NCBI GenBank assembly: GCA_016707445.1
Contig: JADJHR010000003.1
Coordinates: forward strand, 620,001-684,000
Length of the DNA stretch: 64,000 nucleotides
Direction: 5' to 3'
From: Rubrivivax sp.
GTDB taxonomy: Bacteria > Pseudomonadota > Gammaproteobacteria > Burkholderiales > Burkholderiaceae_C
Shown here piece by piece: positions 9,019 to 16,376 of this stretch. A model generated the notes under the pieces. The model had not been told where the DNA came from and made no database searches. It saw only the letters and a program-made list of their open reading frames with translations. A program made the position numbers and the translations under genes. Position 1 is the stretch's first letter. The number at the start of each line of letters is the position of its first letter.

Positions 9019-10186
9019 CTTGCTGGGGGACTTTTGGGGGAGTGGCCTCCGCCTTTTGGCCCTCTTGCTCACGGCGCAGCGTCTGCAGACTCTTGTTCCA
9101 GCGCCCGCTGTCTTCCTTCACCTTCTCCAGCGCGGCATGCAGCTCGACGATCTGCGCCACGCTGTAGTGACGCGTCATCGTCGTGGTGCTGTGCCACAGC
9201 AGATCGGCGATCGTCCCCTCCGGAACGCCGGCCTCCCTCAGGCGCATGCCGACCGTGTGGCGCAGGTCGTGGACGTGCAGGTCACCCAGCCCAGCCTCTC
9301 TGCGCGCGCGTTGCCACGCCGTGTTGTTCATCGTCTCGATCGCCCGATAAGGCATCTGCGGCGGTTCATCCACATTTTTGGTGCGCTCCCGCCGATACAC
9401 GAAGACGAACTCCTCATGTTGACCACGGACGGATTCGATGACCGACTGCGCGACGCTGTTGCACACGACGACCCTCGACCGCTTCTTGCCTTTGACGTGC
9501 TGCATCGGGACCTCGAAGACAGAAATGCCGAGTTCCGGCACCTTGATTTCCCAATCCCATTGCAGACTGCAGACCACATCATCGCGAACGCCGCTATTCA
9601 GTACGAACAACGACATCCGTGACAAGTGGTCAGGCAGCAGCGGCAGCAGCGTGCGCTGATCGGCCCACGAGATCGGTTGTGGCTCTCGCTGATGACCTAC
9701 CAGCGGCAGCATCGTGATTCGTGGCGCTTGCTGGAGCCACGTGTTGCCGTTGTCATCCCGCCAGGTTGTCGACGCCAAATTCAGAATCCTCCGCACCACA
9801 CCCAGGCAAAGGTTGATGGTCTTGTGCGACCTCCCGTCCCCCAAACGCTGGGCGACGTAGGCTGCCAAGGTTCCGTCGTGCACCTGGTGTAGTTCGAGGG
9901 TTCCGATCATCGGCATCACGCTCTGTAGCAAGTAGGTTTCGGTAACAAGGCTCGTCTTGCTCTGGTTCGTCAGCAGGTAGTGAGCTGCCGTTTCATCGAA
10001 ACGACGGACCTTTCGTTCGCCGTGGACAACAACACGGCGCAACTCGGCGAGCTGCTTGATCAACCACCGCTCTGCTTCTTCAAAACCTGGGAAGCCACGC
10101 TGGCGAAGTCGGGTGTGGCGGTACCACTTGTCGACTTGCCAGGTTCCGTCCTTCTCGGGGTAGATACCCCGCGTTTGTTGGCCCAT
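8999..10186 (-). CDS. int: site-specific tyrosine recombinase (integrase)
   Basis: A 395-residue phage-type integrase. The catalytic residues are visible: Arg in NSGVRDDVV, His and Arg in HVHDLRHT, then HS in LLWHSTTTMTRHYS with the Tyr nucleophile. The N-terminal 60 residues resemble an arm-binding domain and the next hundred a core-binding domain. It ends almost at att1, the standard arrangement for an element integrated into a tRNA 3' end. A GGGGGACTTTT sequence lies at its extreme 3' end, and a matching TTGGGGGACTGG lies 92 bases left of att2, which suggests the element ran from att1 to att2. The gene upstream overlaps it by 127 bases. Confidence 0.9.
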   Translation of the reverse strand: MGQQTRGIYPEKDGTWQVDKWYRHTRLRQRGFPGFEEAERWLIKQLAELRRVVVHGERKVRRFDETAAHYLLTNQSKTSLVTETYLLQSVMPMIGTLELHQVHDGTLAAYVAQRLGDGRSHKTINLCLGVVRRILNLASTTWRDDNGNTWLQQAPRITMLPLVGHQREPQPISWADQRTLLPLLPDHLSRMSLFVLNSGVRDDVVCSLQWDWEIKVPELGISVFEVPMQHVKGKKRSRVVVCNSVAQSVIESVRGQHEEFVFVYRRERTKNVDEPPQMPYRAIETMNNTAWQRARREAGLGDLHVHDLRHTVGMRLREAGVPEGTIADLLWHSTTTMTRHYSVAQIVELHAALEKVKEDSGRWNKSLQTLRREQEGQKAEATPPKVPQQEKRPRS

Positions 10187-10476
10187 GTACTTTCTCCTTT
10201 GTCAGAAATGGGCCGTCCATTCCGATGTTCATTCTGCCGAGAACCCGTCGCCTTAGCCAGCGCCCCGTCGGCCTCAGGCCGTGGCGAGCCAGCGTCGTGC
10301 TGCGGCTCGTCGTTCAGGAACTGTTCGAAGAGGGCATCTATCTGATGGCGATCGAAAAGCAGGCATGAACCTTGGCGCATGGCTTTCAATCGCGGGCGCC
10401 AGACCTCGTCGAAGGTTCGCCGCTTGACGCCGGTGTATTCGATGGCCTGCGCGTGTGTGAGACCCCGGGCCGTCAT
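10060..10476 (-). CDS. AlpA/excisionase-like DNA-binding protein
   Basis: A 138-residue small protein. The N-terminal 55 residues read as a MerR/AlpA-like winged helix (THAQAIEYTGVKRRTFDEVW...LLFDRHQIDALFEQFL), the fold of excisionases and element-borne activators. The rest is low-complexity and overlaps the integrase gene by 127 bases. Its ATG overlaps the stop of the replisome-organiser-like gene by four bases (ATGA), which points to one rep-xis-int transcription unit. Excisionase or directionality function is inferred from position and fold. Confidence 0.65.
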   Translation of the reverse strand: MTARGLTHAQAIEYTGVKRRTFDEVWRPRLKAMRQGSCLLFDRHQIDALFEQFLNDEPQHDAGSPRPEADGALAKATGSRQNEHRNGRPISDKGESTWANKRGVSTPRRTEPGKSTSGTATPDFASVASQVLKKQSGG

Positions 10477-11566
10477 TCCTTGCTCTCCGGCACCATCTTT
10501 TTGATGGCCCTGAGGACCGCCTTCCTGGCATGGCGGTTTGCAGGGAGTGAGCGCTTGGAAACAGCCTCGGCGATCTGGGTCGCGAAGTTCGGGTATTCGC
10601 AGACGGACGCGGCCAAATTGGACACGCCAAGGAGGGTGCTTTCATCGAGCAACGCGAGTTTCGCCAGAGCAGCTTCCTCGCGTCTCTGAACGGCGATACC
10701 TTGTTCAAGCTTCGATTCCAAAGTGACTTTGGATTCAGCGATCGAGGCCGCTACACGATTCTGTTCTTGCAGTCGCTCCTCCGCGTATTGGTCTCCGGCA
10801 GCGAAATCTGGGTCGGCTATCACCTTTGTGAACCACTTCAATGGCGAGCTGAGCCGCTGCTCCTTTGGCAGTGTTTGATCCCGTGAAATGCGCGCCGCAA
10901 GCAGGTCGATGCAACGCTGCTGGTCATGCATCTGCGGGATGAGTCCAAGAATTTGGCTGCGAATCGACGCAGGAACCACAGTCCACTGAAGCTCCCCTCC
11001 GCCGTCAGGGCTACCCAGCCCTTCAGTGGTTGTGCCCTTGGTTGTGGTGTTTGTTGACGTCTTAGTGGAAATCTTTGAATAGTGATCGGTGGCGTCGCCA
11101 CCGATCGATTCGTCGATGTCAGCTTCATCGGTGCAGTTCTTGTCGCTCGATGGGTCGGTGGCATCGCCACCGATGGAATCGGCGGGCTCTCTGGCTCTGC
11201 GCAACCAGCGCGTCAAGTACCTCGTACCCGGATGCTGCAGAAGTTCGTGTGGTCCCATTTGTTTTGCGAATGCCTTTCGACAAGAAGGACACCCAGATCG
11301 CGTAGTCGTCGGATGACGCGCTTGAACGGGTCATCTGACTTGCCGAGGGGTATCTCCGTGTGAAGCTCCTGCATCTTCCAGCGTACCCAGTAGCGCCCAT
11401 CGATGTAGTAGCTGGCGTAAGCCTTTGGGTCCTGCATCTTCATGTGAAGGCGGTAATGCAACTGCTGCAGGAAGACGGCCTCGTGGAGCCCAAGTAGGCG
11501 GGCAGCGAACCGAGAGACTGCGATGGGCCCCTCGTCGAATAGCAGCTTGCCGGTATGCGCGCTCAT
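10473..11566 (-). pseudogene. replisome-organiser-like protein, frame-disrupted (copy 1)
   Basis: The N-terminal part (11213-11566) reads LLGLHEAVFLQQLHYRL...YIDGRYWV...FKRVIRRLRDLGVLLVE, a DnaD/phage replisome-organiser-type winged helix. The C-terminal part (10473-11258) continues in another frame with a Thr/Asp-rich linker and a helical tail ending KKMVPESKE. The intact paralogue at 31727-32923 has both parts in one frame with the same order, so at least one indel between 11213 and 11258 broke this gene; a GGG run near 11229 is a likely site. Two separate genes is an alternative. The product probably started replication of the excised element. Confidence 0.65.
11085..11173. repeat. pair of GC-rich palindromes inside rep-like gene 1
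   Basis: ATCGGTGGCG-t-CGCCACCGAT at 11085-11105 and a near copy TCGGTGGC..GCCACCGA at 11155-11173. Both encode the repeated peptide IGGDATD in the linker. They could be iteron-like origin sites or simply a repeated linker. Confidence 0.5.
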
Positions 11567-11890
11567 ACGCAGGGGGCGCCTGTTTCTGAATGGGCAACGC
11601 AGAGGGCGAGCCAGCCGCCGCGTGGCGTCTGGGGAGCAATCCGATTCGATGACATAGTGACTCCGAGCTTCTGTCGCTGCTCCGGGCGAGGCAGGAGATT
11701 GCTGCGAGTCTTGGAGTGCCGGCTTCCCGAACTTCCATGCTTGCGCAGCCCCGCTTGCTCCGCAGAGCAAACAGAACCCGAAGAGAACCATTCCGACAGT
11801 TGCCCGGCGCCGCTTCCTGTGAAACGGAGGGCGCTTAGGGGCTCAGCGCGACATCAGTCTTGGACTGTCGTGCCGAGTGCAAAAAGTGTA

Positions 11891-11913
11891 GGGTGATATT
11901 TTCTATAACACCC
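11891..11913. promoter_or_regulatory. inverted repeat in the gap before rep-like gene 1
   Basis: GGGTGATAT-ttttct-ATAACACCC-type dyad (8 of 9 arm bases pair) in the 582-base gene-free stretch 11567-12148. It is AT-rich at its centre and could be an operator or part of an origin. I see no other feature in the gap. Confidence 0.4.
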
Positions 11914-12148
11914 ACGCCGCCTTCAAAAATTCTCAGCGACATTCGGAAAGCGTTCGGCGATGCGACAACCGGTCAACAAGCAGTGTCGTACCCATGGTTA
12001 GGGTAGGTGGCAAATCGACCGAAATCTGCCGCTGAGCGAGCTTGTCGCGTCAGCGCCGTCAGTCCCGGCAGAACGGCACGACCGGGCGCCAGAATTGCGC
12101 ACCGTGGGTAGGTGCGTTGATGCGCGCCTGTTCGTGTCCGATCACTGG

Positions 12149-12556
12149 TCAGACCTGATACCTAGCGTCATTGATGAGGTCTGGGTCCAACAGTTCGCGC
12201 GCATCCACCTGCAGCGCAAGCGCCAACCGCTGAATGTTTTGGATAGACACGTTGCGCAGGCGGCGCTCGATCGAACTGATGTACGTCCGATCGAGCGTGG
12301 CGCGGTCGGCAAGCTCTTCCTGCGACAAACCCTGTGCGACGCGAACGAGGCGAACGTTGGCTGCAAACAGGTTCTGGAGGAACAGCGGATTGGAGCGGAT
12401 GTCGCCGCCCGGCTGTTGCCGACGATGCGACTTGGACGCTGGGGGGCTCGCGCTGCTGGGCTTCGCAGATTTTGATGGTGGCGTAGCCTTCACGCCGCAG
12501 ATCGTCCGTCCGTGATGACTTAGAGACCACGGACTTTGAGTTTCATTTGAGTACAC
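12149..12556 (-). CDS. XRE-family transcriptional regulator
   Basis: A 135-residue protein with a Ser/Pro/Lys-rich, probably disordered N-terminus and a C-terminal XRE helix-turn-helix (VRLVRVAQGLSQEELADRAT, then RTYISSIERR). The first 40-50 residues may not be translated, as the start is uncertain. It faces away from the exported-protein genes at 12.8-14.0 kb and may be the element's own repressor, which is an inference from position. Confidence 0.7.
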   Translation of the reverse strand: MYSNETQSPWSLSHHGRTICGVKATPPSKSAKPSSASPPASKSHRRQQPGGDIRSNPLFLQNLFAANVRLVRVAQGLSQEELADRATLDRTYISSIERRLRNVSIQNIQRLALALQVDARELLDPDLINDARYQV

Positions 12557-12781
12557 TGTCAGCGTCGGCTAGTCGCGGTGGGTGGCTGTGCCGCGCAGTC
12601 GCTCACTGGTACTTTCTCGCTCACAAGCACGCTCAAAATGAGACTCAAAGGCAGCAGACGAGAGGCAGGCTCCACCCGGCTTTCCGGCAAATCGGTGTTT
12701 GCAGGCTGTTGGAAGGGTGGTCTGGCCAGAGACGACGTACCCCAGCCAAACGCTGGTTCAGATGCGTTCTGCAGCTCGCGG

Positions 12782-13552
12782 ATGATCGTGACGATCAGAC
12801 GCGGGTTGTTCGTCGCCTTCCTGGCCACATTCCCATTCCTCAGGCCCGTTCAGGCTGCGGAGCCGCCTCCCACGGCGGCGATCACAAGCAAGTCGACGGG
12901 ATCGATCGAAATCTCGGTTCAGGTGCACTCGCCGATCTATGCCGAGGTCGACCGCAGCAGCACGCTGTCGCTGCGCTTGGCCGAGGCGCTGGCGGCCAGA
13001 GGGTTCGCGATCACCCAGGACAGGGCGAAGGCAAAAGCGGTGCTCACCTTCCGAGGCGAAATCGCTCTGCTCGGTGGTCCAACCTTCAGCAGAGGCGTCA
13101 AGGTCGCGATCGGCGATGCAGTTGAGAAGTCACTTCAAGATGCGAAAGACAGTGACAACCTGACTCGGTCGGATGTCGTTCAGACCGCGGCCGCTGTGGC
13201 CATCAACAGTGCAGGACTTGCCGGCGCGATCACGCCCTTCTGGCAGGGCCTGTACCTGTCGAAGATGGCGTCGGCACTGGGTGAGGCCACCGGCATCAAG
13301 GCTGGCTTCAACAAAGCGCTTACCGGCGACCCTCGTGGCATCTGCCTGAGCAAGTGCGAAGACTGGAACAAGGTCAATCAGACCGTGTACCTGTCGATCG
13401 CGCTGCAGGACGCCACCAGCAAGCAAGAAATCAGAGTCTTGACCAAGCTGTTCGCAGATGCGGTGGTGCCGCAGGCTGTGTTGGACCACGCGCTCGCTGA
13501 CGGTGTCAATGCCATCAGATTGATTGACGCATTGCCCGGCGGGCCGAAGTGA
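12782..13552 (+). CDS. exported protein of unknown function
   Basis: A 256-residue protein whose ATG at 12782 begins a clear signal peptide (MIVTIRRGLFVAFLATFPFL, cleavage probably after VQA). The mature part alternates beta-rich segments (SPIYAEVDRSSTLSLRLAEAL, FRGEIALLGGP) with Ala-rich helices and holds two Cys (CLSKC) that could form a disulphide. I recognise no family. A small membrane protein gene starts ten bases downstream, so the two probably form an operon and may be an envelope function of the mobile element. Confidence 0.65.
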   Translation: MIVTIRRGLFVAFLATFPFLRPVQAAEPPPTAAITSKSTGSIEISVQVHSPIYAEVDRSSTLSLRLAEALAARGFAITQDRAKAKAVLTFRGEIALLGGPTFSRGVKVAIGDAVEKSLQDAKDSDNLTRSDVVQTAAAVAINSAGLAGAITPFWQGLYLSKMASALGEATGIKAGFNKALTGDPRGICLSKCEDWNKVNQTVYLSIALQDATSKQEIRVLTKLFADAVVPQAVLDHALADGVNAIRLIDALPGGPK

Positions 13553-13562
13553 TCGGCAGACC

Positions 13563-13787
13563 ATGCAGCAGTTCCATGCGCTACTGATTCTCGGCGTCGT
13601 CGGCTATGGCCTCTATCTGGCTTGGGGCCTTCTGGTGCTACTCGTCACTGCGCCTCGCGGTTCACTCACCGAAGCGCTGGCAGCTGCTGAAGTTGATGAG
13701 GAAGAGGAGGATCGCCAGCGCCGCCGCCGTAGACGCGATGAATATGATGACTTGAACGAAGCGTACAGGTGGGATGACGATGAATGA
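13563..13787 (+). CDS. small membrane protein with acidic and arginine-rich tail
   Basis: 74 residues: one N-terminal hydrophobic segment (LLILGVVGYGLYLAWGLLVLL) followed by an acidic run and an Arg-rich run (RQRRRRRRDEYDD). It follows the exported protein by ten bases and overlaps the next short reading frame. Unknown family. A role in an envelope complex with its neighbour is possible. Confidence 0.55.
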   Translation: MQQFHALLILGVVGYGLYLAWGLLVLLVTAPRGSLTEALAAAEVDEEEEDRQRRRRRRDEYDDLNEAYRWDDDE

Positions 13788-14007
13788 TCCGCGCGCCGTG
13801 ACCGTGAATTCGGCCGCCAAGAATTCGAGTTCCGATCAAACCGGCTCGGGTGCTGAGACGAATCCGCAGGCCATAGGATTCATACCAATTGCCGAGCCTG
13901 CTTGCGTTGATCAAGCACATTCCAAATTGCTAGGCTGGGACTTTTGTGAATTCGCTGCCTTCCTCCGAGCGCAGGATGACAGCTGGGTACAACGCACCGG
14001 CGCCTGA
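13780..14007 (+). CDS. short hypothetical protein
   Basis: 75 residues from the ATG at 13780 (an ATG six bases earlier is also in frame), overlapping the end of the previous gene by eight bases. The second half (WDFCEFAAFLRAQDDSW) looks protein-like, the first half is Ser/Asn/Ala-rich. No family recognised. The case rests on position in a tight run of genes. Confidence 0.35.
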   Translation: MNDPRAVTVNSAAKNSSSDQTGSGAETNPQAIGFIPIAEPACVDQAHSKLLGWDFCEFAAFLRAQDDSWVQRTGA

Positions 14008-14104
14008 ATGGCGCGGTGGCTTGTCGGCCAGTAATTAAGAGATGACCGCCGGCAAAGATGCCGGCACCTCGAATGTGATCTACAGGCCGTTCGGCGTCCG
14101 ACTT

Positions 14105-14854
14105 TCAAGCGGCGCTTCCTCTGGATTCTTCAGAATCCTCATCAGGATTCTTCCCGCCGACGTTGCGACGCAGCGTGCTCAGTTTAATGCCCACATCTTT
14201 GAGCCTGCGCACGTAACCAATACGCGTTGGGATATCGGGCATCTGTTCCGAAGCCTTTCTGGCTCGCTTCCACTCGACTTTGATCAGTGAATCAAACTTC
14301 TTGACTTGCTCCCTGATCCCGGCGAATCCCGGAGAGCGCCAGATGGAGTGAATCAAGGCTTGCAAATCGCGATCCCTTTTCTGCCGTATGCCCTGAATGA
14401 TCGAATTTCTCAGCTCATCGTGTTGAACGCGTGAGTACCGCCACGTCCACACGGGTCTCGGTTCGTTCGGTTTGGTTATCCTGACCAATTCATAGCCAGT
14501 CACCGATACCCGATCCTCCAACGCGTTCCGCCATTTCTCAGATTTGTCCAGCTCGCCGCCAGGCGCCTGAAGCAGAATCCAATCGAGTTCGGTTGTGTTT
14601 TCATTGCGACGCAAAAAACGCAGTCGTGTCGACGGCATTCCTGCCTTGCGCGAACGGGAGGCCTGAAGCTTGGTCTGGCATATGGTATAGCGGGCCTCGA
14701 ATTTCCCGGCCAAAAAGCCGGCCTTTTCGATATCGACCACTCCCTGAACATAGTGGATATGTCCGGTTCCAACTAAATCACTGATTCGCTGCATATAGAC
14801 TGTCTTCTTCGTGAAGACGAAATGGTCGATGAAGAGCGTTGCGTCGGCTTTCAT
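14105..14854 (-). CDS. hypothetical protein divergent from the candidate large RNA
   Basis: 249 residues from ATG 14854 (a start at 14878 is possible). The N-terminus (ADATLFIDHFVFTKKTVYM) reads as a beta-strand-led domain. A basic, helix-rich C-terminal half follows (KRDRDLQALIHSIWRSPGF, KVEWKRARKA) and would suit nucleic-acid binding. I cannot assign a family. It is transcribed away from the candidate large structured RNA, whose first hairpins lie under 300 bases beyond its start. Base composition is less GC-rich than flanking genes, which suggests transfer together with the RNA region. Confidence 0.6.
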   Translation of the reverse strand: MKADATLFIDHFVFTKKTVYMQRISDLVGTGHIHYVQGVVDIEKAGFLAGKFEARYTICQTKLQASRSRKAGMPSTRLRFLRRNENTTELDWILLQAPGGELDKSEKWRNALEDRVSVTGYELVRITKPNEPRPVWTWRYSRVQHDELRNSIIQGIRQKRDRDLQALIHSIWRSPGFAGIREQVKKFDSLIKVEWKRARKASEQMPDIPTRIGYVRRLKDVGIKLSTLRRNVGGKNPDEDSEESRGSAA

Positions 14855-15039
14855 GCAACCATGGTAGCCATGCCGCACTTATAACAATCGGCTCGATCAA
14901 AAATTATCTTTGCTTCGATGGACCGCACTTCCTGCCCGAAAGCGATGGAATGTCTAGAGACCTTGCAGAATTTGAGTGTGATAGAAATTAGGCTGATTCG
15001 AGCGCGAAGATACCGAACATAAAAGGCGGGCGCGGTCAG

Positions 15040-16374
15040 GTTGGTACCGGATAGAAAGAGATTCCATGTACGGCTTGACCGGCAAGCCCGACGCGATCAA
15101 AGTAAGGGCGTCACTCGGGCCGGCCAAGCCCCTCACTCTCAAGGGAGTGAAGGGCCGCCAAGCCCAACACTCAAGCGCCAGGCGCGGATGCGCCACACCC
15201 CTGACTGCCAAGTCAGGGCTAGCACGGCGAAGCGGACTGCTCGTAATGGAGCTCGGTCCGCTACGCTGAGCGCTGAAGGCTGCAATGCCTTCTTCGACTC
15301 AATCAATAGCCATTTGACTGGTTGAGTTTGGGCGACACGGAAACGGCACATCGAAGGAAATGTCGATGCTGACCTGTCACACAGCGAAAGCAGGTGTTGA
15401 GGCCTGCTCATGGCGTCTATAGCAATAGGGCGACGTGTACCAAAGACGAGGGCTCGGGGTATCCAGAAATGGTATCAGCCACGCGGCAGAAATGTGAGCG
15501 TGAGGGAGCACAGAAATTTTGTGCGTTGGAACCTGGCCGGGAAACTGGCAGCGGCACCTCCGGAAACGGGGGGTCAGTGATAGCTTAACCGTCTAACGGC
15601 ATCCTAACCAAGGATGCTGTTTGGAGTGTCATCAAGCCGTTGTGTTCTGAAGGAACATAATCGGTAACTTGAGGAAGGATCGGGTCGGGTAAGTAACCGG
15701 CTTTGGAATCTCGCGGTACTGAAACCAGATAAACCGGCATGGCCGACTAATGGGTAAGCGTAGCGATGACTCGATCTGGAGAGTGGCGGCGTGATGACAC
15801 GCAGTAGCTTGTGACTAACGTGGGAATGACTGACGGCCAATTGAGATGGGTGGCACCATCGAGGCACAAGTCAAGGAGACTTGGCAAGTAGAGTTTGAAA
15901 CCGAGGGCTGAACCGATGTGGTCCGAGGGAGTATCGAAAGCCAAGGCCGTGCGAAATAGCGCTGGGTGAAACCCGGTGAGTGTGAGTGACAAACCTGCGC
16001 AAGCAGGATTCAGGTTCGATCAGGTTGGCGCTTGATCGAATCTCCAGGGTTGGCCCCCTGGGTATGCTCTTTGAACGGTTGGCTGCAACCATGTGGAGAA
16101 CCGAATAACACCATCCGAACAGGATGTTTATCAACCTACAGCTAGCTATGCGGAAAGGCAAAGCGCACCGCGCTGATGGCAAGGCGGTATGTCGGATGGG
16201 TTTCATTCGACTGGGAAGGTGCTATTGCTCAGAGCTGATCTGAGCAGGTGAACAGGTTTCACCAGGACTGAGCGAAAGCTCATTGACGTGGACGAGTCGT
16301 TGCCCGGCAACGAGATGCACTTCGGTGCAAGACCCACCCCTAAACCCCCAACACTTCGGTGCTGGGGGTTTTTC
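15040..16374 (+). ncRNA. candidate giant structured non-coding RNA, about 1.3 kb
   Basis: No convincing coding frame exists here, yet the stretch is packed with hairpins. Examples are GGCGC-ggat-GCGCC (15181), CCCTGACT with AGTCAGGG (15198-15218), AGCGGAC with GTCCGCT (15231-15262), a 10-bp stem at 15595-15621, GCGTG-atga-CACGC (15789), CCTGC-gcaa-GCAGG with a GNRA loop (15994), TTCGATCA with TGATCGAA (16015-16040), CCAGGG with CCCTGG (16044-16061), CATCC with GGATG (16112), GCTCAGA with TCTGAGC (16227), GAGC-gaaa-GCTC (16270), CGTTGC with GCAACG (16298) and TGCAC-ttcg-GTGCA (16316). It ends in a strong intrinsic terminator whose U tract fixes the + strand. The 5' end is not located. It resembles the ornate large RNAs in style (OLE, GOLLD, ROOL), but I match it to none. 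I see no group II domain V. Confidence 0.6.
16345..16374 (+). terminator. intrinsic terminator of the candidate large RNA
   Basis: A 10-pair stem (CCCCCAACAC with GTGCTGGGGG, one mismatch) capped by a stable TTCG loop and followed by TTTTTC on the + strand. On the opposite strand the stem is not followed by a comparable T run, so it mainly serves rightward transcription of the RNA. The methyltransferase gene ends three bases beyond. Confidence 0.85.
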
Positions 16375-16376
16375 TT

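Noticed and set aside
13666..13920. 84-residue minus-strand frame across the small membrane protein genes
   Set aside because: Antisense to a convincing hydrophobic reading frame and lacks any motif.
15040..16340. Group II intron without ORF
   Set aside because: The style of structure is similar, but I find no domain V (AGC...GUU helix with bulge) and no GUGYG/AY boundary pair. It stays the main alternative to a novel RNA.
16345..16374. Terminator serving mainly the methyltransferase gene
   Set aside because: The T run follows the stem only on the + strand, so it fits the rightward RNA better.
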